Positions 9,247 through 18,704 are shown, counted from the first letter of the stretch. The stretch: DNA of 64,000 bases from Gallionella sp. (GCA_028688275.1 JAQTYN010000005.1:1-64000), one strand, 5' to 3'. A program made the numbers and translations. The notes: generated from the letters alone by a model not told the origin.

Positions 9247-9274
9247 GCGATTCAGAAGCATGGAGCTGAATCGC
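9247..9274. promoter_or_regulatory. Perfect 9-bp inverted repeat in a divergent promoter region
   Basis: GCGATTCAG at 9247-9255 and CTGAATCGC at 9266-9274 form a perfect 9-bp inverted repeat with a 10-base centre. It lies in the 307-bp region between the divergent dehydrogenase and M48 protease genes. There is no T-tract, so an operator is more likely than a terminator. The binding protein is unknown. Confidence 0.4.
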
Positions 9275-9411
9275 TAAGTGACACTTCAAACTTGAATGCG
9301 CCAAATGCACCGCACTTATTCACCCCTGATTCATGTTTGAATTACTTGCATTTGTGTTCTCCGTTTTCCGTTATCATTTCCGCCATTTCAATCAGTTGGA
9401 GTATTCAAGCT

Positions 9412-10233
9412 ATGTTCAATTCTCTTCACAAAGTGACCCCTTTGCTCGCTGCGTTGCTGACGGTGTGTTGTTTGGCGATGCCTGTTGGTTTGGCTCAGGC
9501 AGAAGGCGTGAGCGTGGGCAAGGCTTCGGTGTTGCGCAATCTGGTGCCTGCGCAGCAACTGGAGCAGCAAGCTGCGGTGCAATATGCCGAGGTGTTGCAA
9601 AAAGCCGCCGCCGATCACACCTTGGGCTCGGATAACGACTCACAGGTGAAACGCCTGCGCGCCATTGCGACCCGCATCATTCCTTTTTCCAATAAATTCA
9701 ACGGCAACGCCAGTCAATGGAAATGGGAAGTGAATTTAATTCATGATGCACAGCTCAATGCTTTTTGTATGCCAGGCGGCAAAATTGCGGTGTATTCGGG
9801 GCTGGTTGAGACCTTGAAATTAAGCGATGATGAAATCGCCATTGTGATGGCGCATGAAATTGCCCACGCGCTGCGCGAACATGCGCGGGCACGGATGGCA
9901 AAAAGTGAGTTGACCCAGTTTGGCATTTCCATCTTGAGTCAGAAAATTGGCGGCGGGCAATATGGCAGCTTGTTTCAAGCGGGTGGTTCGTTGTTGACCC
10001 TGAAGTTCTCTCGCGGCGATGAAACTGACGCGGATATTGTGGGCTTGGAATTGGCAGCACGGGCTGGCTATGACCCGCGCGCGGGTGTCTCGCTCTGGCA
10101 AAAGATGACCGCCAACAATAAAGGCGCACCACCACAATGGCTCTCCACCCACCCCTCTGGTCAAAACCGCGCACAAGAAATTCAACGCCATTTGCCTGAA
10201 GTCATGCCGCTGTATGAAAAAGCGAGGAAATAA
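9412..10233 (+). CDS. M48-family metallopeptidase, exported
   Basis: This 273-residue protein has a clear N-terminal signal peptide (hydrophobic core PLLAALLTVCCLAMPVGLA, cleavage near AQA). It carries the zinc site HEIAH at residues 148-152 and the third-ligand region RGDETDADIVGLELAARAGYDP. The C-terminal WLSTHPSGQNRAQEI is typical of periplasmic LoiP/BepA-like M48C peptidases, which help outer-membrane protein quality control. The ATG at 9412 is preferred over an upstream in-frame codon at 9148 because it starts the signal peptide and has GGAG upstream. It lacks the TPR domain of BepA. Confidence 0.88.
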   Translation: MFNSLHKVTPLLAALLTVCCLAMPVGLAQAEGVSVGKASVLRNLVPAQQLEQQAAVQYAEVLQKAAADHTLGSDNDSQVKRLRAIATRIIPFSNKFNGNASQWKWEVNLIHDAQLNAFCMPGGKIAVYSGLVETLKLSDDEIAIVMAHEIAHALREHARARMAKSELTQFGISILSQKIGGGQYGSLFQAGGSLLTLKFSRGDETDADIVGLELAARAGYDPRAGVSLWQKMTANNKGAPPQWLSTHPSGQNRAQEIQRHLPEVMPLYEKARK

Positions 10234-10411
10234 CAGCTCGCGGTCGCTTTAATATTGCCATGGATACATGGAAGTTTGCGAGATTTGACATGCTCATAGC
10301 GGCGCGGCGGATGAAAAATGGAAGGTTGGTATAGGGTGGTAATTGTGGGACTAAACAGGTAATCAGCAACACGCACTGAATCACGTTATCTCAATCAAGG
10401 GGTATTAAGTT

Positions 10412-11557
10412 ATGAATGAAGAATCTATGCCATTTTTCGCGCTTCCAGAAAATTTACAAACGTGCAATCAAGCAATTGATCTAATAGGAAAAATTAAAAA
10501 AGAGAGCGATCTTGATAAATTCCTTGTGAGTTCACTCGTGGATTTTCTGAGGGAAATAAAAGCTGCCCCGCAGAAGTTTGACGAAAACTGCCCTTACTGC
10601 ATAAAAGTTAGAGGCTTCGGTCGATATTTGTTTGCAAAGCTTAATGAAATAAAAGAAGAGACTGATCCCAATAACATTTCATCTGCCTTTCTCCAAGAGA
10701 CTTTCATCTGGTTTTTTTACATTTTTTGTGAGCGAGAATTCTGGGATGATTTTCCATACCACAGGGCAATTAAAGAATTCGCACTAAAAAATCTAACCCT
10801 ATTTGATCCAGAAGCTCAATTTGCAATCACCACTGCAAGTTATGGCTTGCCAGCCTTGCTCATTAAGTACTACTTCCAAGAGTCTTCTATCAAGGAATTC
10901 ATCACTAACACAAAAAAGTTTGAGCAAATCAAAACGGAATCTCAACGTGAGTTAGATGAGCGTGAAAAACGAGTTGCCGCGCTGAATGAAACATTGAAAG
11001 AGCAAGAAACAGCTTTCAATTTTGTTGGTTTAAACAAAGGATTCAACGAACTATCTGATAAAAAGAAGCGTGAGCTTAATTTCGCATTTTGGGGAATGGT
11101 CACACTGGGGATTGTGATGATAGGGATTTTGTTGTATGAATTTGGACATATCACTGCGTACACAGCACCTATCGCGTCCCTCCACATGGCAGCATCCGCA
11201 GTACCTGCAACATCTGCCGTTTCCGCTGCATCCAGTATTCAAAACACCCCCATATACGGAATGCTTCCCCTCGCCGCAATAGAGTTTTTGTTGGTATATT
11301 TCTTCAGAATTATTTTGTCCAACTATCGCTCCATCAAGACGCAGCAGCTACAAATTGAACTCAGAATGACCTTGTGTCAATTTATTCAAAGCTACGCGGA
11401 GTATGCCAAGGACATTAAAGTCAACGACCCATCCGCATTGGAAAAATTTGAAAACCTGATTTTCAGCGGGATATTGACAGATCAGCAGCAATTGCCTTCG
11501 ACCTTTGATGGGATTGAGGCAATTAGCAAGTTGGTTGAATCTGTCAGAAAGAAATAA
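10412..11557 (+). CDS. Orphan membrane protein with coiled coil and two helices
   Basis: I do not recognise this 381-residue protein. The first ~170 residues look soluble and helical, with a CPYC pair (NCPYCIKVRGFGRYLF). A charged coiled-coil stretch follows (about residues 170-205, RELDEREKRVAALNETLKEQE). Two membrane segments come next, WGMVTLGIVMIGILLYEFG and MLPLAAIEFLLVYFF, joined by an Ala/Ser-rich loop. The last ~90 residues form a cytoplasmic-looking tail (LRMTLCQFIQSYAEYAKDI, PSTFDGIEAISKLVESV). The gene is much richer in A+T than its neighbours, which suggests transfer. It stands alone between an M48 protease and a prenyltransferase gene. Confidence 0.75.
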   Translation: MNEESMPFFALPENLQTCNQAIDLIGKIKKESDLDKFLVSSLVDFLREIKAAPQKFDENCPYCIKVRGFGRYLFAKLNEIKEETDPNNISSAFLQETFIWFFYIFCEREFWDDFPYHRAIKEFALKNLTLFDPEAQFAITTASYGLPALLIKYYFQESSIKEFITNTKKFEQIKTESQRELDEREKRVAALNETLKEQETAFNFVGLNKGFNELSDKKKRELNFAFWGMVTLGIVMIGILLYEFGHITAYTAPIASLHMAASAVPATSAVSAASSIQNTPIYGMLPLAAIEFLLVYFFRIILSNYRSIKTQQLQIELRMTLCQFIQSYAEYAKDIKVNDPSALEKFENLIFSGILTDQQQLPSTFDGIEAISKLVESVRKK

Positions 11558-11625
11558 CTCGAAATCCTGTATTCCACTTGCGCACCTACAGTCTACCTAT
11601 TTTGTAACTACTTGTTTATAAAGTC

Positions 11626-12561
11626 ATGCCACCCTTAGAACCCCAACTCACCACTTTCCCCAATCCTTTTTTACGTTATTTCGCCGCCACGCGCCCCTCG
11701 TTTTTATCGGCGGCGTTGGTGTCGTGTTTGTTGGGATTGGCGAGTGCGCATTATTCGGGGTTGGCATTGCAGCCGAGTTTGGCAGTCGTCACCGTGTTGT
11801 TCGCGCTGGTGGCGCACGCGGGGGCGAATGTGCTGAACGATTATTATGATGCGTTAAACGGGACAGATGCGGCCAACACCGAGCGGGTGTTTCCGTTTAC
11901 GGGCGGGAGTCGGTTTATTCAAAATGGCGTGTTGAGCGCGGCACAAACGGCGCGTTTTGGTTTCGCGCTGATGGGCGTGGTGGCGTTGGCGGGTGTGTGG
12001 TTGATGTTGCAATCTTCCCTTGAGCTAGCCTATATCGGTTTGGCGGGGTTGTTGATTGGTTGGTCGTATTCCGCGCCGCCGTTGCGCTTGAATAGTCGCG
12101 GCTGGGGCGAGCTGTGTATCACGGCGGGATTTTTGTTGATCGTGGTTGGCGCAGATTTTGTGCAGCGCAAAGGCTTTGCGCTGATGCCGATTATCGTCGG
12201 ATTGCCTTATGCCTTATTGGCGACCAACTTATTGTATATCAACCAATTCCCAGATCGTCGTGCCGATATTCAGGCGGGGAAATTGCATTGGGTGGCGCGA
12301 CTGGAACTGCATCATGCGCGCTGGGGCTATTTGCTGATCGCGCTTACGGCGAATGTTTTTTTGATTGATGGCGTGGTGAACGGCGCATTGCCGAAATTGG
12401 CGTTGTGCGCACTGTTGGCGTTACCGTTGAGTTTGAAAGCATTTGCCGTATTGCACCGCCATGCCGCCCAGCCATCACTACTCGCCCCCGCCATTCCGTT
12501 AACCATAGGCGCGATGTTGCTGCATGGCATTGTGCTCACCATGGCTTTGTGGATCGTCTAA
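11626..12561 (+). CDS. UbiA-family prenyltransferase (MenA-like)
   Basis: This 311-residue integral membrane protein of the UbiA family would attach a polyprenyl chain to an aromatic or quinone precursor. The first aspartate-rich motif is NDYYDALNGTD; the second is DRRADIQAGKLHW. Eight to nine hydrophobic segments cover the rest. The motif forms resemble 1,4-dihydroxy-2-naphthoate polyprenyltransferase more than UbiA itself, but no other menaquinone genes lie nearby, so the substrate is open. The gene is transcribed alone or with the following lipoprotein gene (157-bp gap). Confidence 0.82.
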   Translation: MPPLEPQLTTFPNPFLRYFAATRPSFLSAALVSCLLGLASAHYSGLALQPSLAVVTVLFALVAHAGANVLNDYYDALNGTDAANTERVFPFTGGSRFIQNGVLSAAQTARFGFALMGVVALAGVWLMLQSSLELAYIGLAGLLIGWSYSAPPLRLNSRGWGELCITAGFLLIVVGADFVQRKGFALMPIIVGLPYALLATNLLYINQFPDRRADIQAGKLHWVARLELHHARWGYLLIALTANVFLIDGVVNGALPKLALCALLALPLSLKAFAVLHRHAAQPSLLAPAIPLTIGAMLLHGIVLTMALWIV

Positions 12562-12718
12562 TAAAGTACCAACTCAACTCATCTTGAGGGTGACGCAGGG
12601 GGTAAAAGAAGCTATATTGCCGAGCATAAATATCTAGAAACCGAGTGTGATGCTACTAATCGGTTCATGTTTAGGCGGCACGGCAACGTCTTTTTTGCCG
12701 TAATAAAGGGGAACAAGG

Positions 12719-13195
12719 ATGTACAAAATTTTAGCTATTATTTCATTATTTGCTGTAACAGGTTGCGCGTCCATCACAGGATCGAAATTGCAGCCTGTAT
12801 CCATACAAACGATACAAGACGATGTAGAAGTGGCGGGCATAGGCTGCACATTGACCAATGATGCAGGAAAATGGTTTGTCACCACACCTGGCAGTGTGAC
12901 GGTTCAAAAAAGCACGGACGACTTATCAATTGATTGCACTAAGGAGGGTGTGGCGACTGGACATGCAACGGCTGTTTCCAAAAGTAACGCGGGTGTCTGG
13001 GGTAATATCATCGCTGGCGGTGGCATTGGTTATATCGTTGACCGTAGCACGGGTGCAGGCTTCGATTACCCAAACTTAATTAAGGTTGTCCTTCACAAAG
13101 TGGGTGCCGCGGTCGGTTTGACCGCTCCTGCGGCGACGCCAGCGGTCGCTGCTGCCGCAACACCCGCTTCTGCTGAAACGCTAGCCAAAAAGTAA
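12719..13195 (+). CDS. Hypothetical lipoprotein
   Basis: This 158-residue protein has a lipoprotein signal peptide ending in the lipobox VTGC (cysteine at residue 16), so it is probably anchored in an envelope membrane. AAGGGGAACAAGG precedes the ATG. The centre has a glycine-rich patch (WGNIIAGGGIGYIVD) of the kind seen in small envelope lipoproteins. The last ~35 residues are almost all Ala, Pro and Thr and are likely disordered. I do not recognise a function. An ACGGCAA/TTGCCGT hairpin lies in the leader at about 12680-12700. Confidence 0.7.
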   Translation: MYKILAIISLFAVTGCASITGSKLQPVSIQTIQDDVEVAGIGCTLTNDAGKWFVTTPGSVTVQKSTDDLSIDCTKEGVATGHATAVSKSNAGVWGNIIAGGGIGYIVDRSTGAGFDYPNLIKVVLHKVGAAVGLTAPAATPAVAAAATPASAETLAKK

Positions 13196-13226
13196 TCCCA
13201 TCACTTCCGTATCGGCATCGCTGGCT

Positions 13227-13802
13227 ATGAAGAGTACCCTCAGGCAAGCGATGCTTGCCCAACGCGCACAGTTTTCTGACGCGCAACGTGATCTCGCGAA
13301 TGCCACGATTACCCAACGGTTGCGCGATTTCCCTGACTATCAGCAAGCCCACACCGTATTGGCTTATATGAATTTCGGTACGGAATGCTCGACTGAAATG
13401 TGGGTGCAACACGTCCTCATGGATGGTAAAAAACTGGCTCTGCCACGCGTAAATCCCGCCACAAAACAGCTAGACTTGTATTGGGTGAATGACCTTGAGA
13501 ATCAATTGGCTGCGGGCTCGTGGGGGATACTAGAACCGATAGTTTCACGCTGTGAAAGGCTAACGCACTTAAATGAGGTAGAATTAGCACTTTTGCCAGG
13601 TGTCGCTTTTACCCGCGAGGGAGCGAGACTGGGTTACGGTGGCGGTTTTTACGATAAATTGTTAGCACGTTTTACGTATCGTCCCACCTTAGTAGCAGCA
13701 GCATTTGCCTTGCAAATCGTCACAGAGATGCCGCAAGAAGTCACCGATGTCAAAGTTGAGTGGCTGATCACCGAGCAAGAAACGCTGCGTTGTGCAGCGT
13801 GA
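13227..13802 (+). CDS. fau: 5-formyltetrahydrofolate cyclo-ligase
   Basis: This 191-residue enzyme converts 5-formyl-THF to 5,10-methenyl-THF with ATP, returning an inhibitory folate to one-carbon metabolism. The family signature LLPGVAFTREGARLGYGGGFYD is present with its GYGGGFYD loop, and the N-terminal basic motif is MLAQRAQFSDAQRD. No good ribosome binding site is visible before the ATG. In many proteobacteria 6S RNA precedes this gene, but only 31 bp separate it from the lipoprotein gene, so there is no room for one here. Confidence 0.92.
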   Translation: MKSTLRQAMLAQRAQFSDAQRDLANATITQRLRDFPDYQQAHTVLAYMNFGTECSTEMWVQHVLMDGKKLALPRVNPATKQLDLYWVNDLENQLAAGSWGILEPIVSRCERLTHLNEVELALLPGVAFTREGARLGYGGGFYDKLLARFTYRPTLVAAAFALQIVTEMPQEVTDVKVEWLITEQETLRCAA

Positions 13803-13907
13803 TTGAAGTAGTTTTTCCACCCTAACGTGGTTGTACACAAGGACGAGATAAACCTCTCTCCAACACGCTAGAGAATATAGACAACGCAACAAAGGAAGTA
13901 GATAGAG

Positions 13908-16568
13908 ATGACCACTTTACCCGATCACGATCCGCAAGAAACCCAAGAATGGTTAGATGCGCTGGAGTCTGTACTGGAAAATGAAGGCACGGAACGTGCG
14001 CATTTTCTGTTGGCACAAATGATTAACAAGGCGCGCAGCCTAGGGGCGGGCGTGCCGTTTAGCGCGACCACGCCGTATTGCAATACCATTCCGTTGGAAA
14101 AAGAACGTCGCTCGACGGGTAATCACCAATTGGAACAGCGTATTCGCGCCTTGATGCGCTGGAATGCGATGGCGTTGGTGTTAAATGCCAATCGTGATTC
14201 GTCTGAATTGGGCGGTCATATCGCCAGTTTCGCTTCTGCCGCGACTTTGTATGACGTGGCATTCAATCATTTCTTCCACGGCAAAACCGATACCCACGGC
14301 GGAGATTTGGTGTATTTCCAAGGTCACTCTTCACCAGGCATGTATGCCCGCGCGTTCTTGGAAGGGCGCATCAGCGAAGAGCAGATGTACAAATTCCGCC
14401 AAGAAGCCGATGGCAATGGCTTATCGTCTTATCCTCACCCTTGGTTGATGCCTGATTTCTGGCAGTTCCCGACCGTGTCGATGGGATTAGGGCCGTTGAT
14501 GGCGATTTACCAAGCGCGCTTTATGCGTTACATGGAACATCGCGGCATGGCGGAAACGGCTGGACGTAAAGTCTGGGCGTTTTTGGGTGACGGTGAAACC
14601 GACGAACCCGAATCCTTGGGCGCGGTTTCGATGGCGGGACGCGAAAAATTAGACAATCTGATTTTCGTGGTCAACTGCAACTTGCAACGCTTGGACGGCC
14701 CTGTGCGCGGCAATGGCAAAATTATTCAAGAATTAGAAGGCGTGTTCCGTGGTGCAGGTTGGAATGTCATCAAAGTAGTGTGGGGTAGCCATTGGGATCG
14801 CTTGTTCGCCAAAGACAAAACAGGCTTGTTGCAACAACGGATGCAAGAAGTCGTGGATGGCGAATACCAAACCTATAAATCCAAAGATGGCGCGTATGTT
14901 CGCGAACATTTCTTTGGCAAATATCCTGAGCTGCTGGAAATGGTGGCGGATATGTCCGATCAGGAAATTTGGCGGCTGAATCGCGGTGGTCACGATCCTT
15001 ACAAGGTGTTCGCAGCTTACGCAGAAGCGACCAAACACACAGGTCAACCGACCGTGATTTTGGCTAAAACCGTTAAAGGTTACGGCATGGGCACGGCAGG
15101 TGAAGGGCAAAACATTACCCATCAACAAAAGAAAATGACACAGGAAGTGCTGCTCAAATTCCGTGATCGTTTCAGCATTCCGTTGAACGATGCACAGGTC
15201 GCGAGCCTGAACTTCTATCGTCCAGCCGAAGACAGCGTGGAGATGAAGTATCTTAAAGAGCGTAATCAGGCGATGGGACATATTCCCGCACGTAAGCCTG
15301 TGACGGAAGCCTTGATGATTCCAAATCTGGACGCATTTGACGCGCTGCTCAAAGGCACGGATGACCGCGAAATCTCCACCACCATGGCGTTTGTGCGCAT
15401 GTTGGGTATTTTGGTGAAAGACAAACATATCGGCAAACAAGTGGTGCCGATTGTGCCTGATGAATCCCGTACTTTCGGGATGGAAGGCATGTTCCGCCAA
15501 TTGGGGATTTTCTCGCAAGTCGGGCAGCTCTACACGCCTCAAGATGCTGACCAATTGATGTTCTACAAAGAAGACAAAACAGGTCAAATTCTGCAAGAAG
15601 GCATTAACGAAGCGGGCGCAATGTCGTCGTGGATCGCCGCTTCCACCGCGTATGCCAATTACGGCAAAGCCATGGTGCCGTTCTACATTTACTACTCCAT
15701 GTTCGGTTTCCAACGCGTGGGCGATTTGGCATGGGCGGCGGGCGATTTGCGTGCGCGCGGCTTTATGATTGGCGGTACAGCAGGACGCACCACGCTGAAT
15801 GGTGAAGGTTTGCAACATCAAGATGGGCATAGCCATTTGAGCGCGGCAACGATTCCAAATTGCGTCTCGTATGATCCGACTTACGCGTATGAGCTCGCGG
15901 TCATCATCCAAGACGGGATGCGCCGCATGTACGTTAATCAGGAAGATGTGTTCTATTACATCACCGTGATGAACGAAAATTACGTTCACCCAGCGATGCC
16001 AGCAGGCGCGGAAGCAGGCATTATCAGCGGGATGTATTTGCTGCAAGAAGCGCAAGCGAAATCCAGCAAAGCACCGAAAGTTCAACTGTTGGGCAGCGGT
16101 ACGATCTTGCGCGAATCCATTGCCGCCGCACAAATTCTGCAACAAGACTTTGGCGTAGAAGCGGATATTTGGAGTGTGACCAGCTTTAACGAATTGCGCC
16201 GTGATGGCTTGGATTGCGAACGTTGGAATCGTTTGCATCCTGAAGCAGAAGCTCGTCAAAGCCATGTCGAAAAATGCTTGGCGAGCCGCAGCGGCCCTGT
16301 GATTGCGTCCACGGATTACATCAAGAGCTACGCCGATCAGATTCGTGCTTTTGTGCCACAGCCTTATACGGTGCTGGGTACAGATGGTTTCGGTCGTTCG
16401 GATACCCGCAAGAAACTTCGTCAATTCTTCGAGGTGGATCGTTTCTACATCGCGATTGCGGCACTCAAAGCCTTGGCAGATGCAGGCACGATCAGCCAAA
16501 ACGAAGTCAGCCGTGCGATCCGTTTGTACAATATCAATCCAGACAAACCCAATCCTGTGACGGTTTAA
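13908..16568 (+). CDS. aceE: Pyruvate dehydrogenase E1 component (homodimeric type)
   Basis: This 886-residue thiamine-diphosphate enzyme decarboxylates pyruvate and acetylates the lipoyl group of E2. It is the single-chain E1p of gamma- and betaproteobacteria. Visible signatures include the ThDP/Mg site GDGETDEPESLGAVSMAGREKLDNLIFVVNCN (read in parts), DLVYFQGHSSPGMYARAFLEGR near residue 140, and HLSAATIPNCVSYDPTYAYELA in the C-terminal half. AAAGGAAG precedes the ATG. aceF follows after a palindromic repeat. No lpd follows aceF, so the E3 gene must lie elsewhere. Confidence 0.97.
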   Translation: MTTLPDHDPQETQEWLDALESVLENEGTERAHFLLAQMINKARSLGAGVPFSATTPYCNTIPLEKERRSTGNHQLEQRIRALMRWNAMALVLNANRDSSELGGHIASFASAATLYDVAFNHFFHGKTDTHGGDLVYFQGHSSPGMYARAFLEGRISEEQMYKFRQEADGNGLSSYPHPWLMPDFWQFPTVSMGLGPLMAIYQARFMRYMEHRGMAETAGRKVWAFLGDGETDEPESLGAVSMAGREKLDNLIFVVNCNLQRLDGPVRGNGKIIQELEGVFRGAGWNVIKVVWGSHWDRLFAKDKTGLLQQRMQEVVDGEYQTYKSKDGAYVREHFFGKYPELLEMVADMSDQEIWRLNRGGHDPYKVFAAYAEATKHTGQPTVILAKTVKGYGMGTAGEGQNITHQQKKMTQEVLLKFRDRFSIPLNDAQVASLNFYRPAEDSVEMKYLKERNQAMGHIPARKPVTEALMIPNLDAFDALLKGTDDREISTTMAFVRMLGILVKDKHIGKQVVPIVPDESRTFGMEGMFRQLGIFSQVGQLYTPQDADQLMFYKEDKTGQILQEGINEAGAMSSWIAASTAYANYGKAMVPFYIYYSMFGFQRVGDLAWAAGDLRARGFMIGGTAGRTTLNGEGLQHQDGHSHLSAATIPNCVSYDPTYAYELAVIIQDGMRRMYVNQEDVFYYITVMNENYVHPAMPAGAEAGIISGMYLLQEAQAKSSKAPKVQLLGSGTILRESIAAAQILQQDFGVEADIWSVTSFNELRRDGLDCERWNRLHPEAEARQSHVEKCLASRSGPVIASTDYIKSYADQIRAFVPQPYTVLGTDGFGRSDTRKKLRQFFEVDRFYIAIAALKALADAGTISQNEVSRAIRLYNINPDKPNPVTV

Positions 16569-16576
16569 AGTGATCG

Positions 16577-16632
16577 TAGGTCGGGTTTTAACCCGAGCGT
16601 CACGCTCAAAGTCGGGTTAAGCACCCGACCTA
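16577..16632. repeat. Palindromic repeat between aceE and aceF
   Basis: TAGGTCGGGT at 16577-16586 and ACCCGACCTA at 16623-16632 form the outer stem. TTTTAACCCGA/TCGGGTTAA continues it, and GAGCG/CGCTC forms a small inner hairpin. The whole 56 bp folds as one long imperfect hairpin 9 bp after the aceE stop. There is no T-tract, so it is more likely a REP-like element and mRNA stabiliser than a terminator. Confidence 0.7.
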
Positions 16633-16658
16633 TGGACTCAAAGAGAGAAGGAATAACG

Positions 16659-17939
16659 ATGTCAAATATCAAACAAGTATTTGTGCCAGACATTGGCAAT
16701 TACAAAGATGTAGCGGTGATTGAAGTCGCCGTCAAAGTGGGCGACACGATTAACGCTGAAGACAATTTGTTGACACTGGAAACAGATAAAGCCGCAATGG
16801 AAGTACCCGCGCCATTTGCGGGTGTGGTGAAAGAACTCAAAATTAAAGTGGGCGACAAAGTTTCCCAAGGTTCGTTGATTCTGTTGCTAGAAAGCGCAGA
16901 AGCGGGCGCGGTTGCTTCTGCGCCTACGGCGAGTGCACCTGCCTCTGCACCAGCCGCAGCCCCAGTTGCAGCACCCGCTGCGGTCGTGAGTGCGCCAGCA
17001 CCTACACCTGCGGCAAGCGCAGTGAGCGTGTCGGCACCCGCAGGCAAAGCACATGCCAGCCCCGCCATTCGTCGCTTTGCGCGTGAGTTGGGTGTGGACA
17101 TCAGCACAGTCAAAGGCTCTGGCGATAAAGGTCGAGTAACTAAAGAAGACGTGCAAAATTACGTCAAAGCCATTATCGCCAAACCCAATACAGGCGGCGG
17201 TCTGCAAGTGCTGGATATGCCTGTGTTTGACTTTGCCAAATACGGCGCGGTTGAAAGCAAACCTTTATCCCGTATCAAGAAAATTTCTGGCGCGAACTTG
17301 CATCGCAACTGGGTAACCATCCCCCACGTCACGCAATTTGACGAAGCGGACATTACCGAAATGGAAGCTTTCCGCAAAGAATTGGGCGCGGAATATGCCA
17401 AACAATCCATCAAGATCACGCCGCTGGTTTTCTTGCTCAAAGGTGTGGTGGCTGCCTTGCAAAAATTCCCTGAATTCAATGCGTCACTGGATGCCACAGG
17501 CGAGAATTTGATTCTGAAACAATACTTCCACATCGGTGTGGCGGTGGATACGCCTGATGGTTTGATGGTGCCAGTGTTGCGCAATGTCGATCAAAAAGGA
17601 CTGGTGCAACTGGCGCAAGAATTGGCAGAAATCAGTGCTAAAGCGCGTGACAAAAAGATCACCGCAGCGGATATGCAAGGCGGCTGCTTCTCCATTTCCA
17701 GCTTGGGCGGCATTGGCGGCACGGCATTTACCCCGATTATCAATGCGCCAGAAGTCGCGATTTTGGGTGTATCCCGTTCCAGCATGAAACCTGTTTACCA
17801 AGACGGACAATTCGTCCCGCGCTTGATGTTGCCGTTGTCGTTGTCGTATGACCATCGCGTGATTGACGGCGCATTGGCTGCTCGCTTCACCAGCTATCTG
17901 GCAAAAGTGTTGGGCGACATTCGTCGGTTGATGTTGTAA
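16659..17939 (+). CDS. aceF: Dihydrolipoamide acetyltransferase (PDH E2)
   Basis: This 426-residue E2 carries the acetyl group from E1 to CoA. It has one lipoyl domain (residues ~1-75, lipoyl lysine in ETDKAAMEV), an Ala/Pro linker (~80-125), an E3/E1-binding domain ([23 protein letters not shown]) and the catalytic domain ending with the active-site motif [16 protein letters not shown]. coli AceF has three lipoyl domains; this has one, as in many betaproteobacteria. I start at 16659 because AAGGA lies just upstream and the lipoyl domain begins there; an in-frame ATG at 16632 overlaps the palindromic repeat. Confidence 0.95.
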   Translation: MSNIKQVFVPDIGNYKDVAVIEVAVKVGDTINAEDNLLTLETDKAAMEVPAPFAGVVKELKIKVGDKVSQGSLILLLESAEAGAVASAPTASAPASAPAAAPVAAPAAVVSAPAPTPAASAVSVSAPAGKAHASPAIRRFARELGVDISTVKGSGDKGRVTKEDVQNYVKAIIAKPNTGGGLQVLDMPVFDFAKYGAVESKPLSRIKKISGANLHRNWVTIPHVTQFDEADITEMEAFRKELGAEYAKQSIKITPLVFLLKGVVAALQKFPEFNASLDATGENLILKQYFHIGVAVDTPDGLMVPVLRNVDQKGLVQLAQELAEISAKARDKKITAADMQGGCFSISSLGGIGGTAFTPIINAPEVAILGVSRSSMKPVYQDGQFVPRLMLPLSLSYDHRVIDGALAARFTSYLAKVLGDIRRLML

Positions 17940-17982
17940 TCAATTTACTGAATTTTCCATCCAATAAGTTGTAAAATGCGCG

Positions 17983-18022
17983 CCACATCAGTTGCTTAGT
18001 GCAATTGATGTGGTTTGTTTTT
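17983..18022 (+). terminator. Rho-independent terminator after aceF
   Basis: A 13-bp stem, CCACATCAGTTGC with GCAATTGATGTGG and one G-T pair, closes a TTAG loop. TTTGTTTTT follows directly. It sits 43 bp after aceF and 25 bp before nadD, so it ends the aceEF message and could also attenuate nadD. Confidence 0.8.
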
Positions 18023-18047
18023 CAAGGCATAAAACGGCATCATTCAC

Positions 18048-18704
18048 ATGAATCGACCCATCGGCATCTTCGGCGGTACATTTGACCCGATTCATTTCGG
18101 GCATTTGCGTTTGGCGGAGGAGATGTTGGAGTTGGCGAATTTGCAGCAGATTCGCTTTATCCCAACGGGTACGCCACCGCATCGCGGTGCGCCACAGGTG
18201 ACGGCGGTGCAGCGCAGTGCCATGGTGGGACTGGCGATTGCCGATCAACCCAAATTTGTGTTGGATGAACGTGAGGTGCGACGGGCGCATATGTGTTATA
18301 CCGTGGATACCTTGCGTGAATTGCGACAAGAATTGGGGGACGCGCAACCGCTCTGTTTGCTCATGGGCGGCGATGCTTTTCTCCAGTTGCACACTTGGTA
18401 TCAATGGGAAGAGCTGTTTGAACTGGCACATATTGTGGTGGGTTGCCGCCCTGGATTTGCCATTGAAGAGCGCATTCATACTGCACCGATGGCGTTGCAA
18501 CTGCAACATCAACACCGCAGATGCACGGCGGAGGCATTGTCTCATCGTGCCGCTGGGGGAATTGCCGTATTGGCGATTCCCAAATTAGAAATTTCAGCCA
18601 CCGACGTTCGTGCGCGGGTGGCGGAACAACGTACCATCCGCTATCTGCTCCCCAAAGCAGTAGCGGACTATATTTATCAACATCACTTGTACCTAACATG
18701 TTAA
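18048..18704 (+). CDS. nadD: Nicotinate-nucleotide adenylyltransferase
   Basis: This 218-residue enzyme joins NaMN and ATP to give deamido-NAD in NAD synthesis. The nucleotidyltransferase motif GIFGGTFDPIHFGHLRLAE is at residues 6-24, and the family C-terminal ISATDVRARV (ISxTxIR type) is present. LLMGGDAFLQLHTWYQWEEL is also typical. Its stop codon overlaps the start of rsfS (ATGTTAA), so the two are translationally coupled. The order nadD-rsfS-rlmH is common in proteobacteria. Confidence 0.95.
   Translation: MNRPIGIFGGTFDPIHFGHLRLAEEMLELANLQQIRFIPTGTPPHRGAPQVTAVQRSAMVGLAIADQPKFVLDEREVRRAHMCYTVDTLRELRQELGDAQPLCLLMGGDAFLQLHTWYQWEELFELAHIVVGCRPGFAIEERIHTAPMALQLQHQHRRCTAEALSHRAAGGIAVLAIPKLEISATDVRARVAEQRTIRYLLPKAVADYIYQHHLYLTC

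Noticed and set aside
13196-13226. 6S RNA expected upstream of fau
   Set aside because: Only 31 bp separate fau from the lipoprotein gene, so the ~180-nt RNA cannot fit.
14733-16499. 588-codon open frame antisense to aceE
   Set aside because: It lies wholly opposite aceE, whose family motifs run through the region. The antisense protein has no recognisable motif and a His/Arg-rich composition typical of shadow frames.
17941-17982. Promoter for a small RNA just before the aceF terminator
   Set aside because: A TAAAAT hexamer is present, but the nearest -35-like sequence is spaced 21 bp away, so support is too weak.
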